From Candidatus Omnitrophota bacterium (GTDB taxonomy: Bacteria > Omnitrophota > Gorgyraeia > Zapsychrales > Fredricksoniimonadaceae): a stretch of DNA of 46,462 bases. Made by a program: the position numbers and the translations under genes. The DNA lies in assembly GCA_028870995.1 (NCBI GenBank), contig JAGWOI010000002.1:1-46462 (forward strand), read 5' to 3'. The notes under the pieces were generated by a model. It did not search any database. It saw only the letters and a list, made by a program, of their open reading frames with translations, and was not told where the DNA came from. This document shows, piece after piece, positions 25,727 to 33,973 of the stretch (its first letter is position 1; each line of letters begins with the position of its first letter).

Positions 25727-26206
25727 TTAAAGAAAATACTGCTCGATTGGCGTTCCTAAATTATTGCTCTCCGCAGACAAGCTTGTTCCGGCTGAGCCGA
25801 TCAGGGAAGCCAAATATTCGCCCTGCTCCCTTTCCTGGGCCCGGTTGACCTGGATGGTGTTGAGTGAAACTCCGCCTGCCAGCAACATGATCACGAGTGT
25901 GGCCAACACCGGCACCAGCCTGGGAAAAACCAGCCACCCCTTTAACCCATTAAACAGGCTTTCCAGGAAGCCTTGCTGCCGGCCTTCTATGCCCTGCCGG
26001 ACCGCCTCCCAAAGCTGCGGGGGCACCGGCTGCTGCGAAGAGTTTTGATGAAAAGGCGATAAGGTCTCCTTGACCTGCTTAAAAAAAGCCCGGCAATCGC
26101 CGCAATCCAGCAAATGGCCTTCGAGAAGGTCCGCGGCTTTCTTGTCCAACCGGCCGTCGATATAATCCGTCAGGATGGCCTCTTTAAAATGCTCACACCT
26201 GTTCAT
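25727..26206 (-). CDS. anti-sigma factor with zinc-binding domain
   Basis: 159 aa. The N-terminal ZAS motif is visible as H31-x3-C35-x2-C38 (HLLDCGDC), with C4 nearby. A single transmembrane helix at about residues 88-112 (GWLVFPRLVPVLATLVIMLLAGG) is followed by a periplasmic tail of about 45 residues. The start lies inside the end of the sigma gene (overlap 26193-26206), a common sigma/anti-sigma arrangement for balanced production. Confidence 0.9.
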   Translation of the reverse strand: MNRCEHFKEAILTDYIDGRLDKKAADLLEGHLLDCGDCRAFFKQVKETLSPFHQNSSQQPVPPQLWEAVRQGIEGRQQGFLESLFNGLKGWLVFPRLVPVLATLVIMLLAGGVSLNTIQVNRAQEREQGEYLASLIGSAGTSLSAESNNLGTPIEQYFL

Positions 26207-26744
26207 AGTTTATCTGCTTTCTTAAAGTAAGCAGTTTTTCCCGCGACCTTTTCAGCCGCGAGCGCACGGTATTAATATTGATATTCAGTGCCTGGGCGAT
26301 TTCCTCGTAACTTAACCCTTGCAGCTCCCTCAGTACCACGCAGGCCCTTTGGTCCGGATTAAGGCCCTCCAGCAATTTCTCGACCAGCTGGTTCTGATAT
26401 TCCTGGTCCATCCCCGCATGAACCTCGCTGGCAGTCTCGCCCTCGACGCCGGCCTCTTCAAAGGGCACGGTTTTGGCGCGGGAATGCTTTTTGGCGAAGT
26501 TGATGGCGCAATTGGCTGTGATCCTGTAGGTCCAGGTTTTGAAAGAAGATTCGAAACGGAAGGTCTTAAGCTTGTGGTGCATAATCAAAAAAACCTCCTG
26601 GGCCACTTCCAGGGCATCTTCCCTGTTGTTCACCACCCGCAAGGCCACGTTATAGACAAAGCCGCTGGCCGCCTTATAAACCTCCTCAAAAGCTTGGGCT
26701 TCACCTTGAGAGGCCCTGATCAAAATGTCCCTGGCTATGTCCAT
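26193..26744 (-). CDS. ECF RNA polymerase sigma factor (RpoE-like)
   Basis: 183 aa from ATG 26744. A TTG start 27 bp upstream would lie before the promoter's expected start point, so it is rejected. Region 2 is EEVYKAASGFVYNVALRVVNNREDALEVAQEVFLIMHHKLKTF... with TWTYRITANCAINFAKKH, and region 4 is GLSYEEIAQALNININTVRSRLKRSREKL. An ECF-type promoter precedes the gene (26764-26792), indicating autoregulation. The next genes encode its anti-sigma factor and a Spy-like protein. Confidence 0.95.
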   Translation of the reverse strand: MDIARDILIRASQGEAQAFEEVYKAASGFVYNVALRVVNNREDALEVAQEVFLIMHHKLKTFRFESSFKTWTYRITANCAINFAKKHSRAKTVPFEEAGVEGETASEVHAGMDQEYQNQLVEKLLEGLNPDQRACVVLRELQGLSYEEIAQALNININTVRSRLKRSREKLLTLRKQINYEQV

Positions 26745-26763
26745 TCCTGTCCCGCTCACTATA

Positions 26764-26792
26764 TTAGACAATTAATTGTTATGAAAAGTTCC
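26764..26792 (-). promoter_or_regulatory. ECF-type (RpoE-like) promoter upstream of the sigma gene
   Basis: On the minus strand GGAACTT (26792-26786), a 17-bp spacer and TCTAA (26768-26764) match the ECF/RpoE promoter. The spacer contains a perfect 12-bp palindrome, ACAATTAATTGT (26768-26779), that could bind a regulator. The transcript would begin near 26757, 13 nt before ATG 26744. Confidence 0.7.
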
Positions 26793-27167
26793 CTATTCTT
26801 TTTCCTGTTCTGTTTCCAAATGGAATGCGTGCAAAAAGCGATGGACGATGGGAGCAAAAACAATGGCCAGCACGGCATAAAAAACCACCGCCGTAAAAAT
26901 GGCATAAAAGCAAGTGAAGACCTTGGCTGCCGCAGAATGTAAGGCATCGACCAGGCCAAGACCGGTCATGACCATGACCGCGTCCAAGGCCGCCTCCAGC
27001 CATGAGAGACTTTCGGCCCGATGGTAAACGGCAGCACCCATCAAGATGGTGGTGCCCAAAAGTAGCACCGCTGCCCCGACGCTCTTGGTCACCCGCTTTA
27101 AAAAAACCTTTCTCGGCGCCAGCGGCTGCCGGCGATGCTCGAAGAGCATAAAATATTTTCTGCTCAT
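26793..27167 (-). CDS. two-TM K+-channel-like protein with a non-canonical filter
   Basis: 124 aa from ATG 27167 with a good GGAGG site. Layout: basic cytoplasmic N-terminus, TM1 (AAVLLLGTTILMGAAVYH, about 33-50), a pore-helix-like LSWLEAALDAVMVM, filter position TGLGLVDALHSAAAKVF, then TM2 (TCFYAIFTAVVFYAVLAIVF) and a short tail. The canonical TVGYGD of K+ channels is replaced by MTGLGLVD, so conduction or selectivity may differ, or it may be a pseudochannel. Its 3' end abuts the sigma-factor promoter. Confidence 0.65.
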   Translation of the reverse strand: MSRKYFMLFEHRRQPLAPRKVFLKRVTKSVGAAVLLLGTTILMGAAVYHRAESLSWLEAALDAVMVMTGLGLVDALHSAAAKVFTCFYAIFTAVVFYAVLAIVFAPIVHRFLHAFHLETEQEKE

Positions 27168-27246
27168 ATCCTCCCCCTGCTAATATTCTTTGAACCCCAT
27201 TTTAATACAAAAATCGTGCTCTGTCGTCTTCCTGCCGATAATTCTA

Positions 27247-27280
27247 GAAAAAAGGCGCAATCCTTACAGGACTGCGCCTT
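27247..27280 (-). terminator. intrinsic terminator after tRNA-Gln
   Basis: On the minus strand AAGGCGCA...TGCGCCTT (27280-27252) with internal GTCC/GGAT complement forms a long GC hairpin followed by a T-run (27253-27248). It ends the rarA-to-tRNA-Gln unit. Confidence 0.85.
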
Positions 27281-27292
27281 AGTGATGCTTGG

Positions 27293-27363
27293 TTGCCTCG
27301 CTAGGACTCGAACCTAGATACTGAGATCCAGAATCTCATGTCCTACCATTAGACGACAAGGCA
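27293..27363 (-). tRNA. tRNA-Gln (CTG)
   Basis: 71 nt cloverleaf on the minus strand: acceptor TGCCTTG with CGAGGCA, D arm GTC...GAC, anticodon loop TTCTGGA (anticodon CTG at 27331-27329), T arm CTAGG-TTCGAGT-CCTAG. No CCA encoded. It follows gltX directly (4 bp). Confidence 0.95.
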
Positions 27364-27367
27364 ATCG

Positions 27368-28639
27368 TTATTTAAATGTTTCTTTCAACCGGTGAACGGC
27401 GGTTTCCTTTCCCAAAACCGCCATGGTATCGAACAGGCCCGGACCTACGGCTTTACCGGTCAAGGCCACCCGTACGGGATGCACCAACGTTCCGGCTTCT
27501 ATACCCAGTTGCGCCACCACTGCCCGGAAGGCCTCTTCCGTGGTTTTGGCGTTAAAGTCCCCCAGCGCTGCCAGCCGCTCGGCCAGCAGATCGAATTCCT
27601 TGCGCATGTCCTGGGATAGGTGTTTGGCCCTGAGCTCCGGGTCGACACAAACCTGGCCGCTGAATATATAATCCGTCCATTCCAAAAAATCGGCGAGCGT
27701 ATTCATCCGGCCTTTATACAATTGTACCATATGTTCAAATTCCACCGGCTGAAAATTTGCTTGAGGATACCGGGCGGCCGCCATGGGTTTTAAAAGATCG
27801 GCCAGCTGTGAGGTTTCCATTTCTTTGATGTACTGGCTGTTGAGCCACTGCAATTTTTCAAAGGAAAATGCAGCGCCGGCCTTGTTGATCTTTTTGATGG
27901 AAAACGTCTTCAGCGCCGAGGCCATGGCCACCTTTTCCTGATTGTTGCCCGGCGACCATCCCAGCAGCATCAGGTAATTGACGATGGCCTGCGGCAAAAA
28001 TCCCTGGGTGCGGTATTCCGTAACCGCGGTGGCACCGGCCCTTTTGGACATACGGCCGCCCTCCGGATCAAGGATCAGCGGCAGGTGCGCAAATTTAGGC
28101 GCCTTGAACCCCAGGGCTTCATAGATCAATATTTGCTTAGGCGTGTTGGAAATATGGTCTTCGCCGCGGATGACACAGCTGATCTCCATCAGCGCATCAT
28201 CAACGACACAGGCAAAGCTGTAGGTCGGCGAGCCGTCGGACTTCATCAGCACCTGGTCCTTGAGTTCCTTAGTGTCGATGGTAATTTCGCCGCGGATCAA
28301 ATCGTAAATTTTGATGGTCTTCTGCGGGACCTTCAGGACAACGGCTTCGCCGTCCTTAAAAGCCTTGCCCTCGGCAAGCAGCTTCTCGGAATACTGGCGG
28401 TAAATATCGAAACGGTCGCTCTGCTTATAAAACTCGTCCCAGGTCAGGCCCAACCACTTGAGGCTGTCTAAGATTTCATCGAGATATTCTTGTTTAGAAC
28501 GGACCTTGTCGGTGTCTTCGATGCGCAGGATATATTGACCGCCCTGCGCCCTGGCGTACATCCAGTTGAAAAGTGCGGTGCGGGCTGAACCGATGTGCAA
28601 AAAACCTGTTGGAGAAGGAGCAAAGCGTACGCGGACCAT
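27368..28639 (-). CDS. gltX: glutamyl-tRNA synthetase (GltX)
   Basis: 423 aa class I synthetase; the bacterial norm is about 470-490. HIGH motif in PSPTGFLHIGSA (residues 8-19) and KMSKS-type RMSKR (196-200). The usual C-F/Y-C-x-P-E-E-L to Y-D-G-x-C-R insertion between the first half-domain and the RGE-DHI region is absent: the protein goes straight from EGKAFKDGEAVVLKV to KIYDLIRGEI. The C-terminal anticodon-binding region is present. No GlnRS gene is visible in the window, and the adjacent tRNA-Gln suggests Gln-tRNA may be made by misacylation and GatCAB; that is inference. Confidence 0.95.
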   Translation of the reverse strand: MVRVRFAPSPTGFLHIGSARTALFNWMYARAQGGQYILRIEDTDKVRSKQEYLDEILDSLKWLGLTWDEFYKQSDRFDIYRQYSEKLLAEGKAFKDGEAVVLKVPQKTIKIYDLIRGEITIDTKELKDQVLMKSDGSPTYSFACVVDDALMEISCVIRGEDHISNTPKQILIYEALGFKAPKFAHLPLILDPEGGRMSKRAGATAVTEYRTQGFLPQAIVNYLMLLGWSPGNNQEKVAMASALKTFSIKKINKAGAAFSFEKLQWLNSQYIKEMETSQLADLLKPMAAARYPQANFQPVEFEHMVQLYKGRMNTLADFLEWTDYIFSGQVCVDPELRAKHLSQDMRKEFDLLAERLAALGDFNAKTTEEAFRAVVAQLGIEAGTLVHPVRVALTGKAVGPGLFDTMAVLGKETAVHRLKETFK

Positions 28640-28643
28640 CGTT

Positions 28644-28997
28644 TTACCCTTTATTCTCCAGTTCTATCAATTCCGCTACCTTGCCCTCCAGAAAAGCGCT
28701 CTTCAAATCATTCAATGGTTCAAATTGAATGCCGATATTATATTTTCCGTTTTGGCCTTTCATTGAACGCACCACTACGCCCCGGCACTTGAAAGGAGTG
28801 GTCGGATTCTTAAAATAGACGGCAATATCAATTTTTGTCCCCGCATCGATCCCCCGGCTGACGCTCAGGCCCAATCCCCCGACACCTATATTGGAAGTCT
28901 CCGCCAATATAGTATCGCTGATCCCGTCTCCCAGCCACAGGGTCAATTGACACGCGTACTGGGCCCTGGGGTATTTTCTTCGATTGGCATCGAACAT
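28644..28997 (-). CDS. PilZ-domain protein (first of pair)
   Basis: 117 aa. The c-di-GMP-binding signature is NRRKYPRAQYACQL (RxxxR) followed by SNIGVGGLGLSV ((D/N)xSxxG-like: TSNIGVGG). The rest is the expected six-strand barrel. It lies 3 bp after the second PilZ gene and 4 bp before gltX, in an operon with rny and ymdB. Confidence 0.88.
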   Translation of the reverse strand: MFDANRRKYPRAQYACQLTLWLGDGISDTILAETSNIGVGGLGLSVSRGIDAGTKIDIAVYFKNPTTPFKCRGVVVRSMKGQNGKYNIGIQFEPLNDLKSAFLEGKVAELIELENKG

Positions 28998-29000
28998 AGC

Positions 29001-29396
29001 TTAAATAAAAGGCTTTGAGACCTTGACTCCCTTTTCGATAAGCCGCTGGAGGTTTTCTCTCAGTCGGTCATGGTCTTTTTTCGAAATGTCCGTAAATTCA
29101 ATCCCCACGTCATAAAACATCGGCTTTATCTCTTCGATGGATTTACGCCGCACATTCCAAACCACCTTGCCCTTGGGCATGATGTGTTCTTCCAGGTCCA
29201 AGAGATCCACTTCCATTTCAACGGGAGTAAACAGCTTGATTTCATGCTTAACGGTCACGCAAAGACCCCCAAGGCCGATGTTTTCGGTATGGGTCAGTAA
29301 GGCCTCCTGACGGCGTTCAGCGGTGATCACCTTGACAAGACAAGGATACAGCACCCGGGGAAATTTCCTGCGGTCTATGCCTTCCCAAGCCACCAT
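29001..29396 (-). CDS. PilZ-domain protein (second of pair)
   Basis: 131 aa. N-terminal IDRRKFPRVLYPC and HTENIGLGGLCVTV supply the two PilZ motifs; the C-terminus is a charged helix (KKDHDRLRENLQRLIEKG). It differs clearly from its neighbour. Sits 14 bp after ymdB. Confidence 0.88.
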   Translation of the reverse strand: MVAWEGIDRRKFPRVLYPCLVKVITAERRQEALLTHTENIGLGGLCVTVKHEIKLFTPVEMEVDLLDLEEHIMPKGKVVWNVRRKSIEEIKPMFYDVGIEFTDISKKDHDRLRENLQRLIEKGVKVSKPFI

Positions 29397-29410
29397 ACCA
29401 CCCTCCTATT

Positions 29411-30226
29411 TTAAGCCTTTTGCACCGCGGGCATTTTTTGCACGCGGCTGATGGCCTGTGCCCGGCCTGTCTGTGTATTCACCGTGACAACGACCCCGTG
29501 CAGCGTCCCTGTGGACGGGGCGACTTCAAATTTATGCGGCATGCTGGTCAAGAACCGGTTGATGATCTTCGATTTGTCCTGCCCAATGACGGAATCATAC
29601 GGCCCGCTCATGCCAAGGTCCGTAATATACGCCGTCTTTTGAGGCAAAATCTTTTCATCCGCGGTTTGAATATGCGTGTGCGTGCCGAACACCACCGACA
29701 CCTTCCCGTCGGCAAAATGCCCCATGGCCACCTTTTCGCTGGTCGTCTCTGCATGCATGTCCACCACGATCACCGGCGTCTGCTCCTTGATGCGGGCCGC
29801 GATAGCCTCCAGTGCGCGAAAAGGACAATTAACATTATAACGCATAAAGGTACGGCCCAAAAGATTTATTATGCCCACCCGGATGCCGTTAGGTGCCTGG
29901 ATCACGGCCCAGCCGGCGCCCGGTGCGCCGTCCGGAAAATTGGCAGGCCGGATTATTTTATCCTGCCGTTCCTGCAAATAAGGGACCAGCTCAGGCTTAT
30001 CCCAGACATGGTCTCCCATGGTCATGAAATCAACCCCTGCGGCCAAAAGCTCTTCCGCGTTCTTGGGGATCAAGCCGGCGCCTCCTGAGGCGTTTTCGGC
30101 ATTGGCGATCACCAGGTCAATGCCGTGTTCCTTTTTGATTTCCGGCAATGCCTCGGCCACCGCCTCGCGTCCGGGACGCCCGACGATGTCGCCGATGCAC
30201 AGAATGTTCATCTTGTTGTTTGGCAT
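29411..30226 (-). CDS. YmdB-type metallophosphoesterase
   Basis: About 271 aa from ATG 30226 (MPNNKMNIL); an internal ATG at 30211 gives 266 aa and the usual family start (MNILCIGDIVGRPGR). Dinuclear-metal motifs are visible: GDIVGRPGR, ANAENASGGAG, GDHVWD, HAETTSEK and GTHTHIQTAD. In Bacillus, YmdB is a cyclic-nucleotide phosphodiesterase that lies next to rny, and the same order occurs here. A longer GTG-type start would translate the repeat and is not used. Confidence 0.9.
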   Translation of the reverse strand: MPNNKMNILCIGDIVGRPGREAVAEALPEIKKEHGIDLVIANAENASGGAGLIPKNAEELLAAGVDFMTMGDHVWDKPELVPYLQERQDKIIRPANFPDGAPGAGWAVIQAPNGIRVGIINLLGRTFMRYNVNCPFRALEAIAARIKEQTPVIVVDMHAETTSEKVAMGHFADGKVSVVFGTHTHIQTADEKILPQKTAYITDLGMSGPYDSVIGQDKSKIINRFLTSMPHKFEVAPSTGTLHGVVVTVNTQTGRAQAISRVQKMPAVQKA

Positions 30227-30230
30227 ACTC

Positions 30231-30253
30231 AAAAAAGGGGACAGTCCCCTTTT
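30231..30253. repeat. GGGGAC palindrome between rny and ymdB
   Basis: Copy with central A on the plus strand. Two bases separate the A-run from the rny stop TAA (30258-30256). The ymdB ATG at 30226 is about 4 bp beyond. Confidence 0.97.
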
Positions 30254-30255
30254 CA

Positions 30256-31827
30256 TTATTTTGCGTACTCTATCGCTCTGATCTCGCGCACGACCATGAC
30301 CTTGATATGGCCCGGATATTCCATTTCTTCCTCGATCTTTTTGCGGATATCCCTGGCCATGACCACAGCTTCCTCGTCATTGACCTTTTCAGGCATGACC
30401 ACAACCCTAATTTCACGGCCGGCCTGCAAGGCGTAGGACTTTTCCACGCCCTTAAAAGAATTGGAAATCTTCTCCAGGTTCTCCAAACGCTTGATGTAGG
30501 TCTCCATGCTCTCGGCACGGGCGCCGGGGCGCGAGGCGCTGATGGCGTCCGCAGCGGACACCAAAATCCCGTAAACCGTATTCATCTCCACTTCGCCGTG
30601 ATGGCTCTCCACGGCATAGGCCACCTCTTCGGATTCGCCGTATTTACGGGCCAGGCGCGCGCCCACAATGGCATGCGTGCCTTCTTCCACGTCGGATGAA
30701 ACCACCTTGCCGATATCATGCAGCAAGCCGGCCCGTTTGGCCGTCTTGACGTCCACGCCCAGCTGATGAGCCATGATGCCCATGAGCTTGGCCACTTCAA
30801 TGGAGTGATTCAAGCCGTTTTGGCCGAAGGAAGTGCGGTAACGCAGGCGCCCCACCAGCTTGATCAGTTCCGGATGCATGCCATGGATGCCCAATTCAAT
30901 AGCGGCGCGCTCTCCATCTTCCTTGATCTTCTTTTCGATTTCGGCCTTAGCTTTTTCCACCACTTCTTCGATGCGGCCGGGATGGATGCGGCCGTCGGCA
31001 ATCAACTGCTCCAGGGCCATGCGGGCGATCTCACGGCGCATCATGTCAAATCCCGAGATGGTGACCGCCTCCGGCGTATCGTCGATGATAATATCGACGC
31101 CGGTGGCTTGTTCCAGGGTGCGTATGTTACGGCCCTCGCGGCCGATGATGCGCCCCTTCATTTCATCCGAAGGCAGGGGCACCACGGAAATGGTCGTCTC
31201 AGCCGTATGGTCGGAGGCACAGCGTTGAATGGCGGTACTGATGATCTCCCGTGCTTTTTTATCCGAGGTTTCCTTGATCTCATCATTAAGATGGCGCAGG
31301 CGCAGGGCCTTTTCGTTCAGCAACTCTTCCTCGAGCCGGCGCAAAAGAATGTTCTTGGCGTCTTCCGGCGAAAGGTTGGCGATGGTATACAATCTTTCTT
31401 TTTCCTGGACCAGCACCTTGGTCAGCTCTTCATCCTTTTGCTTGACCCCGGCCTCGTTGCGTCCAAGCGCCTCTAAACGGATGGCGATGTCCTTTTCTTT
31501 TTTCTCCAACAAATCCACCCGCTTATCCAGGTTTTCCTCGCGCTGCAAAACGCGCTTCTCCATGCTGCTGAGTTCATCGCGGCGTTCCCTGGTTTCCTTC
31601 TCAAAATCCTGACGCATTTTAAGCAGCAGGTCTTTGGCTTGAAGCTCGGCTTCCTTGCGAATGGTCTCTGCTTCCCGTTGGGCTAATTCCCGGATGCCGC
31701 CGGCATCCTTGTTGGCTTGATCCAGGCGCTGACGGCCCAGGATGCGGTTAAGGAAAAACCCTACAATGATGCAGACAAGGGCGGCGAAAATGAAAAGAAA
31801 GGCTGTCCCGAGTGTATTGATTTCCAT
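30256..31827 (-). CDS. rny: ribonuclease Y
   Basis: 523 aa membrane-bound endoribonuclease. N-terminal TM (residues about 7-27, [16 protein letters not shown]), a long coiled-coil (about 35-175), KH domain with [19 protein letters not shown], and HD domain with GLLHDIGKV and ESHHGE. It initiates mRNA decay in many bacteria. ymdB follows, the conserved arrangement. Confidence 0.97.
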   Translation of the reverse strand: MEINTLGTAFLFIFAALVCIIVGFFLNRILGRQRLDQANKDAGGIRELAQREAETIRKEAELQAKDLLLKMRQDFEKETRERRDELSSMEKRVLQREENLDKRVDLLEKKEKDIAIRLEALGRNEAGVKQKDEELTKVLVQEKERLYTIANLSPEDAKNILLRRLEEELLNEKALRLRHLNDEIKETSDKKAREIISTAIQRCASDHTAETTISVVPLPSDEMKGRIIGREGRNIRTLEQATGVDIIIDDTPEAVTISGFDMMRREIARMALEQLIADGRIHPGRIEEVVEKAKAEIEKKIKEDGERAAIELGIHGMHPELIKLVGRLRYRTSFGQNGLNHSIEVAKLMGIMAHQLGVDVKTAKRAGLLHDIGKVVSSDVEEGTHAIVGARLARKYGESEEVAYAVESHHGEVEMNTVYGILVSAADAISASRPGARAESMETYIKRLENLEKISNSFKGVEKSYALQAGREIRVVVMPEKVNDEEAVVMARDIRKKIEEEMEYPGHIKVMVVREIRAIEYAK

Positions 31828-31880
31828 GATACCCTTTCCTTAAAAGAGATAAGTGTTGACTGCTCGGCAAGAGGCTTAGA

Positions 31881-32432
31881 CTATCCGGCAATGACGTGCT
31901 GGAGGCGCCTATCATGCGCTTCCACAGGGAGGCTTTCGGTGAGTTGAAAATCAAAGGCCAGGCCAATTGTGGCCACCCGGTCAGAAAGAGTGCTTAAAAA
32001 GCGATCATAATACCCCGCTCCGCGCCCCAAACGGTTGTGCCGCCTGTCGAAAGCCAGGCCGGGAACCACCACCGCATCGAGGTCCTTCACAGCCGCCGTT
32101 TTTTGTGGATCCGCAGCTGGTTGGAGAATGCCGTAAGCGCCTTTCTGGAGGTCCTTCATAGATGAAATGAATGTAGGAATCAATTTCCTTTGATTTTGTT
32201 CAACAATGGGTAATGCTACCCTTTTTCCGAAATAAAAAGCCCTGTCGATCATTGCTGATGTATCCACCTCTCCCGGCATGGATACGTAAAAAAGGATGTG
32301 GCGCGCCTTTTGAATGGCCGGCAATTGCCAAAATTGCTCCGCGATCAAACGGCTTTTACGCACACATTGCTCTTTGTCCTGCTCTCTAAGAAGCTTTAAA
32401 TAATACGCCCTTAAAGAGCTTTTGTCCTTCAT
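31881..32432 (-). CDS. 5-formyltetrahydrofolate cyclo-ligase
   Basis: 183 aa. The signature VVPGLAFDRRHNRLGRGAGYYDRFLS in the C-terminal half identifies the MTHFS/YgfA family, which converts 5-formyl-THF to methenyl-THF using ATP. The N-terminal region is the usual helical start. It lies 16 bp after rarA. A 53-bp gap separates it from rny, with a good Shine-Dalgarno before rny. Confidence 0.95.
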   Translation of the reverse strand: MKDKSSLRAYYLKLLREQDKEQCVRKSRLIAEQFWQLPAIQKARHILFYVSMPGEVDTSAMIDRAFYFGKRVALPIVEQNQRKLIPTFISSMKDLQKGAYGILQPAADPQKTAAVKDLDAVVVPGLAFDRRHNRLGRGAGYYDRFLSTLSDRVATIGLAFDFQLTESLPVEAHDRRLQHVIAG

Positions 32433-32448
32433 GTATTCGGCTATAATA

Positions 32449-33795
32449 TCATTCTTTCCCTAATTTGTCCATATCGGAAATGTGCCCTTTCCTTGATCTC
32501 ATTTCAGAAAGACGGCCTTTGATCTTAGCCTCATACCCCTGTACTGACGGCTCGTAATAAACCGCCTGGTGAGGCATATACTCCTGTTCCACATAATGTT
32601 GAGGATAATCATGGGCATATTTGTAGCCTTTCCCATGCCCCAACTGCTGGGCCCCTTTATAATGCGCGTCTTTCAGGTGATCCGGGACCCCTTGGGTGCG
32701 TTTGGCTTTGACGTCAGCCAGCGCCCGGTCAATGCCTACATAAACGGCATTGGATTTTGGGGCGCAGGCCACATAAACGGCGGCTTGGGCCAGGATGATC
32801 CGGGCTTCGGGCAGGCCCACGAACTCAGAAGCCTGCAAAGCGGCATTAGCCACCAGCAGGGCCTGGGGATCGGCATTGCCCACATCTTCAGAGGCGCAGA
32901 TCACGATGCGCCGGGCAATAAACCGGGGGTCTTCCCCGGCATAGATCATCTTGGCCATCCAATACAGGGCTGCATCGGGATCAGAACCGCGCATCGATTT
33001 GATAAAAGCGGAAATCGTATCGTAATGCGCGTCACCGTCCCGGTCATAATTCACCTGCTTTTTTTGGATGGATTCCTGGGCGATGGCGCTGGTGATATGA
33101 ATACGGCCGTCGTTCGTCTTGGGTGTGGTCAAAACCGCCACCTCCAGGCTGTTAAGCGCCTTGCGCGCGTCCCCATCGCTGATGGATGATAAAAAGACCA
33201 GGGCTTCTTCGTCCATGTCCACCGGCAAAGCGCCCAAACCTCTCTCTTTGTCCGTCAAGGCACGGCGCATCAAAAGCATCAGGTCCTCCGGGGTCAGAGA
33301 TTGCAGCTCAAAAACCAGGGAACGGGACAACAGCGGCGAAACCAGAGCAAAAAAGGGATTGAAGACCGTGGCGCCGATCAGGATGATGTTGCCCTCTTCG
33401 ATATCGGGCATTAAAACATCCTGCTGGGCCTTGTTGAAACGGTGGATCTCGTCGATAAACACCAGGGTCTTGCGGCCTGACGTACTGCGGCGGTTCTGGG
33501 CCCCGGCGATGACCTTCCGCATTTCCTCAACGTTGGAAGCAACGGCATTGATCCGTTCGAAATGTGATTGTGTCCTTTGGGCAATGCACAGGGCCAGGCT
33601 GGTTTTTCCGGCACCGGGCGGCCCATACAGGATCAGGGAAGAGATCCGGTCGGCCTCGATGGCCCGGGTCAAAAGCTTGCCTTCCCCTAAAATGTGGCGC
33701 TGGCCGACGAACTCCTCGATGGAACGGGGCCGCATGCGGGCGCTCAAAGGAGAATCCGCCGGAACGATCTTTTCATCGGAAAATAACGTGGACAT
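32449..33795 (-). CDS. rarA: replication-associated recombination protein RarA (MgsA)
   Basis: 448 aa AAA+ ATPase that acts at stalled replication forks. Walker A GPPGAGKTSL (residues about 58-67), Walker B LVFIDEIHRFN, and the C-terminal MgsA tetramerisation part (YKGAQQLGHGKGYKYAHDYPQHYVEQEYMP). First protein of the operon, starting 8 bp after the 3' end of the 6S RNA. Confidence 0.96.
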   Translation of the reverse strand: MSTLFSDEKIVPADSPLSARMRPRSIEEFVGQRHILGEGKLLTRAIEADRISSLILYGPPGAGKTSLALCIAQRTQSHFERINAVASNVEEMRKVIAGAQNRRSTSGRKTLVFIDEIHRFNKAQQDVLMPDIEEGNIILIGATVFNPFFALVSPLLSRSLVFELQSLTPEDLMLLMRRALTDKERGLGALPVDMDEEALVFLSSISDGDARKALNSLEVAVLTTPKTNDGRIHITSAIAQESIQKKQVNYDRDGDAHYDTISAFIKSMRGSDPDAALYWMAKMIYAGEDPRFIARRIVICASEDVGNADPQALLVANAALQASEFVGLPEARIILAQAAVYVACAPKSNAVYVGIDRALADVKAKRTQGVPDHLKDAHYKGAQQLGHGKGYKYAHDYPQHYVEQEYMPHQAVYYEPSVQGYEAKIKGRLSEMRSRKGHISDMDKLGKE

Positions 33796-33802
33796 AGAGA
33801 AT

Positions 33803-33967
33803 AAAAAAGCCCCGCCTCTGCCGGTGAACCTGGTGTAATGAGAACCATAGTTCCCAAGTGGGCGCCGGTGTGAGGCTCCGACGAAGCGGATGCCGACAGG
33901 TGACCAGCTCCCTGTGTATTGTTTTGTGGTTCAATACATCCTAGGTCCTATCGCACAGCGCAGGGTT
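33803..33967 (-). ncRNA. ssrS: 6S RNA (candidate)
   Basis: About 165 nt. Its 5' end CCCTGC and 3' end GCGGGG pair (six base pairs) and enclose a long interrupted rod with a large central bubble; a T-run at 33808-33803 closes it. The 3' half contains the GGCGCCCACTTGGGAACTATGG and ACCAGGTTCA segments (separately quoted) typical of bacterial 6S. It is flanked by rarA and the 5-FTHF cyclo-ligase (YgfA) gene, locations where 6S RNA genes are found in several phyla. It regulates sigma70 holoenzyme by mimicking an open promoter. No covariance model was run. Confidence 0.75.
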
Positions 33968-33973
33968 GAATAT

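Noticed and set aside
26745..26771. Earlier TTG start for the ECF sigma factor
   Set aside because: It lies in the promoter, upstream of the predicted transcript start.
27293..27363. tRNA-Glu, given the neighbouring gltX
   Set aside because: The anticodon loop TTCTGGA places CTG (Gln) at positions 34-36, not a Glu anticodon.
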